NCBI RefSeq assembly: GCF_000423565.1
Contig: NZ_AUIF01000003.1
Location: forward strand, 186,001-250,000
Source: Runella zeae DSM 19591
GTDB taxonomy: Bacteria > Bacteroidota > Bacteroidia > Cytophagales > Spirosomataceae
Direction of reading: 5' to 3'
Length of the DNA: 64,000 nt
The notes beneath the pieces are model-generated. The model made no database searches. It saw nothing but the letters and a program-made list of their open reading frames with translations, and was not told the origin of the DNA. How positions within the stretch are numbered: position 1 is the stretch's first letter; each line of letters begins with the position of its first letter. Shown here piece by piece: positions 53,601 through 61,991 of this stretch. The translations under genes were made by a program, and so were the position numbers.

Positions 53601-55568
53601 GCCCAGTGGAATATCAATGCCAAGACCATCGCCATGAAAGGCGATGTAGCTACTTCTACTTTTACGGCTACTGCACCAGAGCAAGAAGGTCTTACCTTTA
53701 ATGGTTCGTCGGCTTTGTATGAAATCGAAAAAATGACCCTCAATATCGGTGGTGTTCCTTTCATTAAGTCTGCCGATGCCAAAGTCTTGCCTGATAAAGG
53801 AATGGTGGTAGTACGGCGTAACGGAGAAATGTCAGCTTTTAAAAATGCCCGTTTGGTATTGGATACGCTCAATGAATATCACCGTCTCAAAAACGGAAAT
53901 ATTCAGATAGTATCGCGTACTAAATTTACAGGAGATGCTACTTATCTGTATGCCACAGTGACCAACGATACGATTCCGGTAAAAATGGGGAATTTTGACT
54001 TGAAAGCACTTCCTTCCCCCACTGTGTCGTCGAGTAGTAGAACAGCACAAAATGCTAAAAATAAAGTGTTTTCTACAGTAGCTCGCGCCGAAATCGTGGA
54101 AGTAGACAATTTTGTCATAGGCCCTCGTTTACAATACAAAGGAGCAATGACAATGATTGCACCTGAGCCCAACCTTCAATTTGATGGCTATATAAAGCCA
54201 ATTATTAAAAAACGAGCCGATTTGATAGCATCGTGGATTCCTTTCAAAGAAACTCCTACCAAAGACGTGGCCCTCAAAGTTACACCTACGCTTAAAAACG
54301 AAGCTGACTTAGCCATATCTGTAGGTTTACATTTCCGCACGGGTGCTGATGGGTTGTACAATACTTTTTTATCTCCTAAAGAATCTCGTAGTGACTACAC
54401 TATTTTTGAAGCGCAAGGTTTGTTGAGGTTTGATGAAAAAACAAAATCTTTCAAGGTAATTTCAGAACCTAAGACCGCCGATGAACTAGTAGATGAAGAA
54501 AATGGCTACACGTTTAATGACGCCAAAGGAACGATCAGTTATCAAGGTAAATTAAACTTCATAAGCGGTGGCAATGCCAAAGAAGGAGAGGAGCTGTTTT
54601 TGGCAGCAGGAAGTGCCAATACCAACATCGACAGTACGGCTTATCGCTTCAATACGCTTTTGTCTTTTAACTTCCCTGCCAATAAAGAAATCATTGCTAA
54701 AGCGGGAGAAAAAATCATCCAAACCAACTTAGATGAGCAAAATAGCGACCCCGCCGAACCCGAATTTGAGCGCTTAGGAATGAAGCTTTCGGCCCTAATC
54801 GGACGTAAAGCCACCGACAGTTACATCGCTCGAACAGCCGCTGCATACAAGCCCTTATTTGATGCCTCTCCTAAATTCAATGCTACGCTTGTATTATCAA
54901 ACGTAAACCTGCGGTGGTCGCCTGCTCAGAATGCTTTTTATAGTGTAGGAAAAATCGGGGTATCAAATATCGGCACGGCGGATATCAATGCTGAGATGGA
55001 AGGCATGATAGAAATTCGCAAAAATGCGCGTGGCGACGAAGTCAGTATTTACTTAGAATCTTCGGAAGATGTATGGTATTATTGGGATTGGCAGCAAGAG
55101 AAGCTAGCTTTGGTGTCGTCAGATCAAGAATTGAATGATTTTATTATGGTCAAATCAAAGGACAAAAAAGAGTCTACCATTATACCTATTGGCTATGAAG
55201 AACGCGATATGTTTGTGGATAGATTCAATTCATTGTACAGACCTAAACCCAAAAAACCAGTTGTAGCCAAAGATACCAAAACATCCCCCAAAACGGCTCC
55301 TACTAAAGCCGCTCCAGCTACCAAAACAGCCACTGCTTCTACTCCTATCACAAAACAAAAAGAATCAGTGGAAAAAGTAGAAGAAGAAGAAGAAAAAGTA
55401 GCGGAAGTAGAAAAAACACCTGCCCCCTCTACCACCAAAGCCAAAGATACTAAGACAGCGGCCAAATCTACCGATCCTAAAGCTAAACCTGGTGCCAAGG
55501 TAGCCCAAACTCCTCCTAAAGCTCCCGCAAAGAAAAAAGAAAAGGAAGAAGAAAAAGAAGGTTTTTAA
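50625..55568 (+). CDS. Very large secreted beta-rich protein, function unknown
   Basis: 1647 residues from the ATG at 50625, where MKRFHFLILFLCLIGLQSHSQ is a clear signal peptide; a frame from 50535 would add 30 residues before it. About 1-160 is helical. The rest to about 1480 is long runs of short strands without a recognisable catalytic motif, with repeated patterns such as AKVLPDKGMVVVR, LVLDTLNEYHRLKNG and LRFDEKTKSFKV. The last 120 residues are a low-complexity tail rich in Lys, Ala, Thr, Pro and Glu (runs of EEEE and KEKEEE). I infer a periplasmic or surface scaffold, perhaps of the long beta-groove kind. It is followed by a DUF748 gene after a hairpin and may work with it. Confidence 0.8.
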   Translation: MKRFHFLILFLCLIGLQSHSQVIKLSEEPAQFIADVQKMMAMSGNPVYLKSAKNLETLWLDTRLTQNHQKSIVALTRRMVAKGYKPTTPHFEQLFSGLYSAFNGPLASPNEVEGYLAVASQVVETYDPKSSQRFFETARGVFENRMLYSSNFNKLFALEGTFSFKFVNNQAPTSTTTPNAKPTANNDGWGDVVADSTGLLSATAYEKKPLPTVTGAVIEFKNVNLVMVTANDSVVLSQTNGNLGVKEGIWVGEQGKMTWEVAGTPDIFATFAKYSFNTSLPKISADDVKLNYPAKLSQPLEGTFEYESKRRAKGQLSPYPRFISYRNDANLKGMSKNIQYKGGLSLIGLKLIGTSLSQEPATIIVSANGKTAFKATSRRFEFADSIIVAPLATFSAPLSQSDSLYHPGIRLTYNDSEGLVKSQRADRTGYKYTPYADSYHKMFIEAEMLRWSFVKNQIEFSVIAGKTVVPIRFESYSFFKPERFRSLSDQYSFHPLLMASNYIAKQKTPTFSPEEIAEFYKKDANAVRAAYAQMIYEGYITVDAKNGLLRLTDKGILNILANNKQTDFDNFAITSLYPANTTTANASIDLKDYVLTIRGVERFTVSDSLKIVAIPSDKEVKIFKNRDFMMNGRLVSANFRFNGRDLAFNYDKFFVDLNKIDNITYIPKEAYEKGSTTEVGGEMVYEKSGRIYLNDPGNKSGKKKNSVFPRLNVPEGMTVYFDQPDRGNLAYNRKVFFKIPSLDYDSLGTQDIVFIGMFNSDGIFPAFQAQLRSMPDNSLGFTYTPPANGYKVYGSNTTVKFTKEIVMDKQGLRSQGEIAHLSARIPTQAILFMTDSLIASGAEAEIKEATIGKAYFPKVDLRNYSLRWMPKADSMSLTTKGNTFNFYNGTTKLDGRIVLRSTGVYGKGFLRREDSELTSQDIKFNKEGFLAGESQYKIISATNTTRPVLLGQNVDVDFNIVKGIVGISTNQNSLENTSMDFPFASYRTSINRAQWNINAKTIAMKGDVATSTFTATAPEQEGLTFNGSSALYEIEKMTLNIGGVPFIKSADAKVLPDKGMVVVRRNGEMSAFKNARLVLDTLNEYHRLKNGNIQIVSRTKFTGDATYLYATVTNDTIPVKMGNFDLKALPSPTVSSSSRTAQNAKNKVFSTVARAEIVEVDNFVIGPRLQYKGAMTMIAPEPNLQFDGYIKPIIKKRADLIASWIPFKETPTKDVALKVTPTLKNEADLAISVGLHFRTGADGLYNTFLSPKESRSDYTIFEAQGLLRFDEKTKSFKVISEPKTADELVDEENGYTFNDAKGTISYQGKLNFISGGNAKEGEELFLAAGSANTNIDSTAYRFNTLLSFNFPANKEIIAKAGEKIIQTNLDEQNSDPAEPEFERLGMKLSALIGRKATDSYIARTAAAYKPLFDASPKFNATLVLSNVNLRWSPAQNAFYSVGKIGVSNIGTADINAEMEGMIEIRKNARGDEVSIYLESSEDVWYYWDWQQEKLALVSSDQELNDFIMVKSKDKKESTIIPIGYEERDMFVDRFNSLYRPKPKKPVVAKDTKTSPKTAPTKAAPATKTATASTPITKQKESVEKVEEEEEKVAEVEKTPAPSTTKAKDTKTAAKSTDPKAKPGAKVAQTPPKAPAKKKEKEEEKEGF

Positions 55569-55585
55569 TAGCCTAGGCATGATTT

Positions 55586-55619
55586 TTTAGGTGTAAAGCA
55601 GTGCCGCTCTACACCTAAA
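55586..55619 (+). other. Hairpin between the large secreted protein gene and the DUF748 gene
   Basis: TTTAGGTGTA (55586-55595) pairs perfectly with TACACCTAAA (55610-55619), with an inner AGC/GCT pair. No T run follows, so partial attenuation or mRNA processing is more likely than full termination. Confidence 0.45.
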
Positions 55620-55630
55620 CATTTCGTACT

Positions 55631-56782
55631 ATGGAGATTAGACGATTTTATGCCACTAAGCGATTCAAAGTATTTGCGATTACAATAGAAATACTGGTTA
55701 TTATCAGGCTTTTGCTTCCTTATATAGTGCTTCACTATGCCAACAAAAACCTGGCTGCGATGTCGGGGTATTATGGTCATATATCTGACATAGACCTATC
55801 ATTATATCGAGGTGCGTATCAGATTAAAGAAATTTTCTTGAATAAAGTTGACGATAAATCCCAACAGCAGACCGAATTTTTTAAAGCCCAGAAAGTGGAC
55901 TTAGCTATTCAATGGAAGCCTCTTTTTAAAAGACGGATTGTGGGTCAATTGGTTTTTGAAAAACCTACCTTGATTTTTACAAAAAACAAAATAGAACTAG
56001 AAGACGTCCAAAGAGACTCTAGCGATTTCAGAAAAATCCTTAAAGATTTCATGCCACTTCAGGTCAATCTTTTTGAGATTAGACAAGGAAGTATTCATTA
56101 TGTAGACCCATATGTGAGTCCCAAAGTAGATATATCACTGGAAGACACTTATGTGCTTGCCCAAAACTTGACCAACGCCGAAGAAAAAGACAATGATTTA
56201 CCAGCGACAGTTTCGGCACGTGCCAAGGCGTATGAAGGGAGTATGGTGCTCAACATGAAGCTCGATCCTTTGGCCTATGATGCTACTTTTGACCTAAACG
56301 CCGAAATTAAGAATTCTAATTTGGTATTATTGAATGACTTCTTTAAGGCATACGGGCGCTTTGATGTAAGCCAAGGAAACCTAGGACTTTATACCGAGTT
56401 TGCTGCAAATGAAGGGAAGTTTAAAGGATACGTAAAGCCTATCATCAAAGATTTGGAAATCTTGGGGCGAGAAGATAAAAAAGATTCTTTTTTTCAAAAA
56501 CTGTGGGAAGGGATTGCGGATGGAGTGGGGGACGTACTCGAAAATCCAAAGAAAGAGCAAGTCGCTACTAAATTGGCGATGGAAGGGAGTTTTGAAAAGC
56601 CTCGAATACGCACTCTAGATGCAGTTTTTGAGTTGCTTCGCAATGCGTTTATTCGAGCGTTGGTGCCTAGTGTAGATCATCAAATTACGCTAAAATCTCT
56701 TCAAGAAGTAACCAAAGAAGATAACCGAACGATATTGCAGCGGATTTTGAATAAACCCCCAAAAGAGAAGAAGAAAAAGTGA
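55631..56782 (+). CDS. DUF748/AsmA-like membrane protein
   Basis: 383 residues. A basic N-terminus (MEIRRFYATKRFK) and one membrane helix (about 13-33) are followed by a periplasmic beta-rich region with SGYYGHISDIDLSLYRGAYQIKEIFLNKV and then VDLAIQWKPLFKRRIVGQLVFEKPTLIF, the repeat that opens DUF748/AsmA proteins. The C-terminus is basic (KPPKEKKKK). AsmA-like proteins are linked to lipid transport between membranes. It lies 62 bases after the large secreted protein gene, with a strong terminator following, so the two form one unit. Confidence 0.85.
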   Translation: MEIRRFYATKRFKVFAITIEILVIIRLLLPYIVLHYANKNLAAMSGYYGHISDIDLSLYRGAYQIKEIFLNKVDDKSQQQTEFFKAQKVDLAIQWKPLFKRRIVGQLVFEKPTLIFTKNKIELEDVQRDSSDFRKILKDFMPLQVNLFEIRQGSIHYVDPYVSPKVDISLEDTYVLAQNLTNAEEKDNDLPATVSARAKAYEGSMVLNMKLDPLAYDATFDLNAEIKNSNLVLLNDFFKAYGRFDVSQGNLGLYTEFAANEGKFKGYVKPIIKDLEILGREDKKDSFFQKLWEGIADGVGDVLENPKKEQVATKLAMEGSFEKPRIRTLDAVFELLRNAFIRALVPSVDHQITLKSLQEVTKEDNRTILQRILNKPPKEKKKK

Positions 56783-56784
56783 AA

Positions 56785-56815
56785 CAAAAAAGCCGCTCTG
56801 AATGCGGCTTTTTTG
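56785..56815 (+). terminator. Rho-independent terminator after the DUF748 gene
   Basis: AAAAAAGCCGC pairs with GCGGCTTTTTT around a 7-base loop; the T run follows directly. The symmetry suits termination from both sides, so it may also end purH transcription. Confidence 0.88.
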
Positions 56816-56837
56816 TTGAAATACCGAAAATATTCTC

Positions 56838-58364
56838 TTAGTGTTTGAAATGGCGCACACCCGTAGTCACCATCGCCAACTCATTGGCATCACAATAATC
56901 GATTGACTCTTGGTCGCGAATAGAGCCGCCCGGCTGAACTACCGCCGTAATCCCTGCAAGGTGGGCGATTTCGACACAGTCGGCAAAAGGGAAAAACGCA
57001 TCAGAAGCCATGACAGCTCCTTTGAGATCAAACCCAAAAGCTAGGGCTTTTTCAATAGCCTGACGTAGGGCATCTACCCGTGAGGTTTGGCCTGTACCGC
57101 TGGCGATAAGTTGATTTTCTTTGGCCAAAACAATGGTATTTGACTTGGTATGTTTACACACTTTCAAGGCAAATTCGAGCGCTTTTACTTCCGATTCCGT
57201 AGGTGCTACTTTAGTGACAGTCTTAAATTGAGCCGCTCCTTCCACTACTAAGTCTTTATCTTGTTCTAAGACACCATTTAAGATAGTCTTAAACATTTTG
57301 TTGGGAAGCTGTACATTTTTGCGTTGAAGCAAAATACGGTTTTTCTTTGATTGGAGCACCGCCAAAGCATCGGCTTCGTAGGCGGGTGCAATCAAGATTT
57401 CCATGAATAGCTTATTGAGTTCTTCGGCGGTAGCCAAATCTACGGTAGCATTGGTGATAATCACCCCTCCAAAAGCCGATACAGGGTCGCAGGCAAGAGC
57501 ATTGACGTAGGCCGCATGAGCAGTAGAGGCAGTGGCTACTCCACAAGCGTTGGTATGTTTGATGATAGCAAAAGTAGGCGCGTCTCCAAATTCGTCAATC
57601 AAAGATACGCAGGCGTCTACATCTACTAAGTTGTTGTAAGAGAGTTCTTTGCCGTGAAGTTTGTCAAACATCTCGTCCAAATTTCCGTAGAAAGTAGCCG
57701 ATTGATGAGGGTTTTCTCCGTATCGAAGCGAGTTTTGGGGAAGTGCCGTAAAATCATAAATGCTGGCTTCTCCGCCTGCTTTTTGTACAAACCACCGATT
57801 GATAGCCGTATCATAGTGGCTCGTGGTCGCAAATGCCTCTAGTGCATAACGGCGACGGTCAGCTAGTTCGGTAGCGCAGCCTTTTTGGGTTAGTATTTCC
57901 AAAACATCGGCATACTGTGTACGCGATGATACAATAAGCGAATCTTGGAAGTTTTTGGCTCCTGCCCTAATCAATGAGATACCTCCAATGTCGATTTTTT
58001 CGATGATATCTTCGTCGCTTGCTCCTGAAGCTACCGTTTCTTCAAAAGGATACAAATCCACCACCACGAGGTCGATAGCCGGGATGTTGAATTGAGAGGC
58101 TTGAGCCAAGTCACCTTCATCATCACGACGGTATAAAATCCCCCCAAATACCGCAGGGTGGAGGGTTTTGACGCGCCCCCCAAATATAGAAGGGTAGCCT
58201 GTAAGGTCTTCGACGGCCGTAACAGGAACGCCTAGGCTTTCGATAAATGTTTGAGTTCCGCCGGTTGAGTACAGCTTAACGCCGTTTTGGTGGAGAAGTC
58301 TGACGATAGGTTCGAGGCCGTCTTTGTAATAAACCGAAAGTAAGGCCGATTGGATTTTTTTCAT
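56838..58364 (-). CDS. purH: Bifunctional AICAR transformylase / IMP cyclohydrolase
   Basis: 508 residues. It performs the last two steps of purine synthesis, formylation of AICAR with 10-formyl-THF and ring closure to IMP. The N-terminal IMP cyclohydrolase domain (about 1-195) has LYSTGGTQTFIESLGVPVT and GRVKTLHPAVFGGIL. The transformylase domain has SLRYGENPHQSA, and FAIIKHTNACGVAT with the Lys-His pair. A -7 box TAATTTTG (58513-58506, minus) lies 142 bases before the start, leaving a long leader. No other purine gene adjoins it. Confidence 0.96.
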   Translation of the reverse strand: MKKIQSALLSVYYKDGLEPIVRLLHQNGVKLYSTGGTQTFIESLGVPVTAVEDLTGYPSIFGGRVKTLHPAVFGGILYRRDDEGDLAQASQFNIPAIDLVVVDLYPFEETVASGASDEDIIEKIDIGGISLIRAGAKNFQDSLIVSSRTQYADVLEILTQKGCATELADRRRYALEAFATTSHYDTAINRWFVQKAGGEASIYDFTALPQNSLRYGENPHQSATFYGNLDEMFDKLHGKELSYNNLVDVDACVSLIDEFGDAPTFAIIKHTNACGVATASTAHAAYVNALACDPVSAFGGVIITNATVDLATAEELNKLFMEILIAPAYEADALAVLQSKKNRILLQRKNVQLPNKMFKTILNGVLEQDKDLVVEGAAQFKTVTKVAPTESEVKALEFALKVCKHTKSNTIVLAKENQLIASGTGQTSRVDALRQAIEKALAFGFDLKGAVMASDAFFPFADCVEIAHLAGITAVVQPGGSIRDQESIDYCDANELAMVTTGVRHFKH

Positions 58365-58584
58365 TGTATTGGATGCGATTGCACGATTGATTCTCCCGCT
58401 TTACTCATAGAGTACTTTTGTTGGTTTTGGTTTGATTATCAAATCATTAGTACTATTAAGTGCGGTTAAATAACAACTGAGTTTTACTGCTGAAAAATGA
58501 AGCCGCAAAATTACGGTTTTTAATTTTAGAAAGAGAAGAAAGAAAAAAGAAAAGCTAAAATGAGTAATTATAAAAGCTGAAAAA

Positions 58585-58624
58585 CAGACACCCCCTTTTT
58601 CTTTTCGGAAAAAGGGGGTGTCTG
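58585..58624 (-). terminator. Very strong hairpin terminator after the M13 peptidase gene
   Basis: A perfect 16-base stem (CAGACACCCCCTTTTT with AAAAAGGGGGTGTCTG) around an 8-base loop; on the minus strand TTTTTCAGC follows. Confidence 0.8.
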
Positions 58625-58649
58625 AGAAAACTCATAACTAAAGTAAATC

Positions 58650-60680
58650 TTACCAGATTTTCACACGGATATTTTCGGGTCGATACATCTTATCGCCGGG
58701 TTGTACACCAAAAGCTTTGTAAAACGGTTCAAAATTTGACAAAGGTCCGTTGGCTCTAAATTCGCCCGGAGAGTGGGGGTCGGTATTGACACGCAGGCGA
58801 AGCGCTTCGTCGCGGGTTTTGGTACGCCATATTTGTCCAAAAGCCAAGAAAAAGCGTTGGTCGGGCGTGAAGCCGTCTGTTTTTTCGTTGCTTTTTCCTT
58901 GTTTAGTAAAAGTCTTGAATGCTTCATAAGCTACTGAAAGACCGCCAATATCGGCGATATTTTCACCTAAAGTAAGTTGACCTTTTACGTGAAGACCATC
59001 AAGTACGGTATAGCCGTCGTATTGGTCGATTACGACTTGGGCACGTTGTTTAAATTGGTCGTTGTCGTCTTTTTTCCACCAGTTTTTGAGCATTCCCATG
59101 TAGTTGTATTGACGCCCTTGGTCGTCGAAGCCGTGTGTCATTTCATGACCAATCACCGCACCAATAGCACCGTAGTTAAAGGCGTCATCAGCTTCGGGGT
59201 CGAAAAAAGGCCACTGTAAAATACCCGCAGGGAAAGCGATTTCGTTGCGAAGTGGGCTATAGTAAGCATTGACCGTAGGAGGAGTCATTCCCCACTCAGA
59301 TTTGTCTACAGGTTTGCCTAGGCGTCCGAGCATTTCTTCGTAGCGCCATTTACCAAAAGCGCGCACGTTGCCATAAAAATCATCTCTTTTGACTTTTACT
59401 CCCTCATAATTTTTCCATTTGGAAGGATAGCCAATTTTGGGAGTAAATGCCTTCAACTTTTTCAGGGCCTCTACTTTGGTTTCAGCGGTCATCCATTCAA
59501 GTTCGTTGATACGTTTTTCAAACACCTTTTGGAGATTTGCCACTAGTTCATCCATACGTTTTTTTGCTTCTGGCTTGAAGTATTTTTCTACGTAAAGCTG
59601 TCCTAGTAAGTCGCCAGCGAGATTGTCAGTAAGGCTAGAGATACGTTTCCAGCGTTCTTGCTGTACTTTTTGGCCGTTCAATGTTTTGCCACTATATTCA
59701 AAACTAGCATCTACAAAAGGCTTACTCAAATAGCCCGAAGCTCCGCTAATCACCGAAAATTTTAGCCTAGCCTTCAAAGTCTCAATGTTGGCCATAGGCA
59801 GCATTTCGTTGAGGGCTTCATAGTACTTGGGCTGCGCTACTATGATAGTGTCGGTTTTCATGCGGAGGGTGGTAAGCACATTTACCAAGTCCAGATTAGG
59901 AACTTTGGCCGCAAAATCTTTAGTAGCAAACTTATTATAAAGCGCGATAGGATTACGCATTTCGATGCGTCCCATGTGCGAAGTCGCAATTTGGGTCTCT
60001 AGTGCCAAAATATCTTCCGCTAGTTGCTTGGCTTTGGTAGCTTCGGTACCCGTAAGAGTAAATAGCGTCGAGATGTAGTTTTTGTATGCCTCTCTTACTT
60101 TTACCGTAGAAGGGTCAGTTTTGGTATAATAATCTTTTTCAGGAAGACCTGTACCAGTCTGACGCATACTCACAATGTATTTGTCAGGGTCTTTGGCATC
60201 CTGACCTACGCCCGCGCCGATAAAAGTGCTTCCCCCTTCGAGTGGATGAGTAGCTGAGTAGCGTAGCAATCCTTTGTAATCTTTGATTTTATCGATTTCG
60301 GCCAAGATAGGTTTGATAGGCTCATAGCCACGTTTTTCGATAGCTACTGTATCCATGCCCGAGGCAAAAAGGTCTCCTACACGCTGCTTTACACTACCTG
60401 CGGGGGCCTTGCTAGTGGCGGCTTCTTCCAAGATTCCTTTTAGATTTTTGGTATTATTGTTACGCAAAATATTGAAAGAACCCCAAGCTGTTTCGGAAGC
60501 GGGTATTTCGGCTTTTTTGAGCCATCCACCGTTGGCATAAAGAAAAAAATCTTCGCGCGGACTTACCGACAAGTCCATCCCCGAAAGGTCGAGACCTCGG
60601 ACAGGCTTAGGGTCGTCGGTTTTGACAAAAGACAGCAGCCCTACGATAGACAAGCCTGCTGCAAGGTGTAGTTTTTTCAT
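58650..60680 (-). CDS. M13 family (neprilysin-like) zinc metallopeptidase, exported
   Basis: 676 residues with a signal peptide (about 1-22). The N-terminal domain has DLSVSPREDFFLYANGGWLKK, typical of M13. The catalytic domain (from about 470) has NAYYSPLRNEIAFPAGILQWPFFD, the zinc motif GHEMTHGFDDQG, and the third zinc ligand in LGENIADIGGLSVAYEAF. The end RPENIRVKIW matches the family. M13 enzymes cleave small peptides outside the cytoplasm. It has its own terminator. The start is chosen for its signal peptide. Confidence 0.94.
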   Translation of the reverse strand: MKKLHLAAGLSIVGLLSFVKTDDPKPVRGLDLSGMDLSVSPREDFFLYANGGWLKKAEIPASETAWGSFNILRNNNTKNLKGILEEAATSKAPAGSVKQRVGDLFASGMDTVAIEKRGYEPIKPILAEIDKIKDYKGLLRYSATHPLEGGSTFIGAGVGQDAKDPDKYIVSMRQTGTGLPEKDYYTKTDPSTVKVREAYKNYISTLFTLTGTEATKAKQLAEDILALETQIATSHMGRIEMRNPIALYNKFATKDFAAKVPNLDLVNVLTTLRMKTDTIIVAQPKYYEALNEMLPMANIETLKARLKFSVISGASGYLSKPFVDASFEYSGKTLNGQKVQQERWKRISSLTDNLAGDLLGQLYVEKYFKPEAKKRMDELVANLQKVFEKRINELEWMTAETKVEALKKLKAFTPKIGYPSKWKNYEGVKVKRDDFYGNVRAFGKWRYEEMLGRLGKPVDKSEWGMTPPTVNAYYSPLRNEIAFPAGILQWPFFDPEADDAFNYGAIGAVIGHEMTHGFDDQGRQYNYMGMLKNWWKKDDNDQFKQRAQVVIDQYDGYTVLDGLHVKGQLTLGENIADIGGLSVAYEAFKTFTKQGKSNEKTDGFTPDQRFFLAFGQIWRTKTRDEALRLRVNTDPHSPGEFRANGPLSNFEPFYKAFGVQPGDKMYRPENIRVKIW

Positions 60681-60918
60681 ATTGGTTTTAGTTTTGAATA
60701 AAAAAGCACGACAAAATTCTTTAATAAAAGTAATATTTCATGCTTTTGGTTTAAAGAATCTATCTTAATCGGCACTTTTTGTCGGTGAAATCTAAAAGTT
60801 TGAAGAAGTAAAGGAAGGATAAAAAAGCCTAAAATCATCTTTAAATTTAGGAATGACCTAGAGAATAGATTTGGTAAGAAGAAGACTTTAGTCGGTAAAT
60901 CTAAAACTACCTTTTTTC

Positions 60919-61764
60919 ATGAGTTATTTGAAAACCCTCGCCCTGTTATTAGTTTTTGGGATGTCTACTCCAATCCTACAAGCCCAATCATCGCCTGAAT
61001 TTGATATTTTCCAAGCGTTACCTGCCGATAAGCAATTGGGTAAATTTTGTGGATTTGAAATGGCTACTTTTACCTTCAATGGGCGGCAGGCCAAAGTTGT
61101 CAAACCACGTCAGATAGGACTAACGGCGCCTTGGATATGGCGAGCACGGTTTTGGGGACATGAGCCTCAGGCCGATAGCGCTTTGTTGGAACGGGGCTTT
61201 CATGTGGTATATTGTGATGTCGCGGAGTTGTTTGGCAATAGTCAAGCGATTGATATTTGGAATCAATATTATGCCTTGATGACCAAAGCGGGGTTGTCGT
61301 CGAGAGTAGCACTTGAAGGTTTTAGTAGGGGAGGCGTGTATGTTTATAATTGGGGTATGGTCAATCCCGAAAAAGTTTCGTGTGTGTATGCCGATGCTCC
61401 CGTGCTCGACCTCAAAAGTTGGCCCGGTGGCAAAGGGCGCGGCCCGGGTAGTAAGCGCGATTGGGAGATATTCAAAGAAGATTATCATTTAAAAACGGAA
61501 GAGGAGGCAGCTCAGTTTAGAGGAAGTCCGATTGACAATGTCGATAAAATCGTCAAAGCAGGGTTTCCTATGCTTCATGTTTGTGGAGATGCGGATGAAG
61601 TAGTGCCTACGGATGAAAATACCGATTTGTTTGAAAAGCGAGTTAAAGCTTTGGGAGGAAATATCACTGTCATTCACAAGCCCGGCGTTAAGCATCATCC
61701 TCATAGTCTCAAAGACCCTTCACCTATTGTGGCTTTTGTATTAAGAGCTACTTATTCAAGATAA
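60919..61764 (+). CDS. Secreted alpha/beta hydrolase, prolyl-oligopeptidase-like
   Basis: 281 residues with a signal peptide (about 1-22, TPILQAQ). The nucleophile Ser is in LEGFSRGGVYVYNW (about 136), the acid in HVCGDADEVVPTDENT, and the His probably in GVKHHPHSLKDP. The layout fits prolyl oligopeptidase-like or esterase hydrolases found beside sugar-degrading genes, but no such cluster is near. It may be an esterase acting on plant or polymer acyl groups. The gene is monocistronic; a 15-base inverted repeat follows it. Confidence 0.82.
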   Translation: MSYLKTLALLLVFGMSTPILQAQSSPEFDIFQALPADKQLGKFCGFEMATFTFNGRQAKVVKPRQIGLTAPWIWRARFWGHEPQADSALLERGFHVVYCDVAELFGNSQAIDIWNQYYALMTKAGLSSRVALEGFSRGGVYVYNWGMVNPEKVSCVYADAPVLDLKSWPGGKGRGPGSKRDWEIFKEDYHLKTEEEAAQFRGSPIDNVDKIVKAGFPMLHVCGDADEVVPTDENTDLFEKRVKALGGNITVIHKPGVKHHPHSLKDPSPIVAFVLRATYSR

Positions 61765-61793
61765 TAATGAGTAGCCTTTTCAAGTTTTTGAAT

Positions 61794-61826
61794 AGACTTT
61801 CCAAGTTTTAGAAACTTGGAAAGTCT
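61794..61826 (+). terminator. 15-base perfect hairpin after the hydrolase gene
   Basis: AGACTTTCCAAGTTT and AAACTTGGAAAGTCT form a perfect stem with a 3-base TAG loop. No T run follows, so it may be a mobile REP-like hairpin that also ends transcription. Confidence 0.55.
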
Positions 61827-61906
61827 GATAAACTAAAACTAGGACTTTCGCCCTGACTTCATAGCAAGTACTGCTTCCCTTTATTTTAAGATGAAACGAC
61901 CGTTAA

Positions 61907-61937
61907 ATCATTTTGTGTAAAAAATACGCAAAATGAT
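61907..61937. promoter_or_regulatory. Upstream palindrome before the NrtR-like gene
   Basis: ATCATTTTG, 13 bases, CAAAATGAT: a perfect inverted repeat with a 13-base spacer. Its centre lies 53 bases upstream of the centre of the second palindrome. Confidence 0.5.
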
Positions 61938-61958
61938 TTGCGGATTCATTTGCTTTGA

Positions 61959-61991
61959 TTTTACTTTGCGTCAACAAAACACAAAGTAAAA
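61959..61991. promoter_or_regulatory. Probable operator abutting the start of the NrtR-like gene
   Basis: TTTTACTTTG, 13 bases, CAAAGTAAAA: a perfect 10-base inverted repeat with the same 13-base spacer as the upstream palindrome. It ends on the base before the GTG start codon and covers a near-consensus -7 box (TTACTTTG). Confidence 0.6.
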
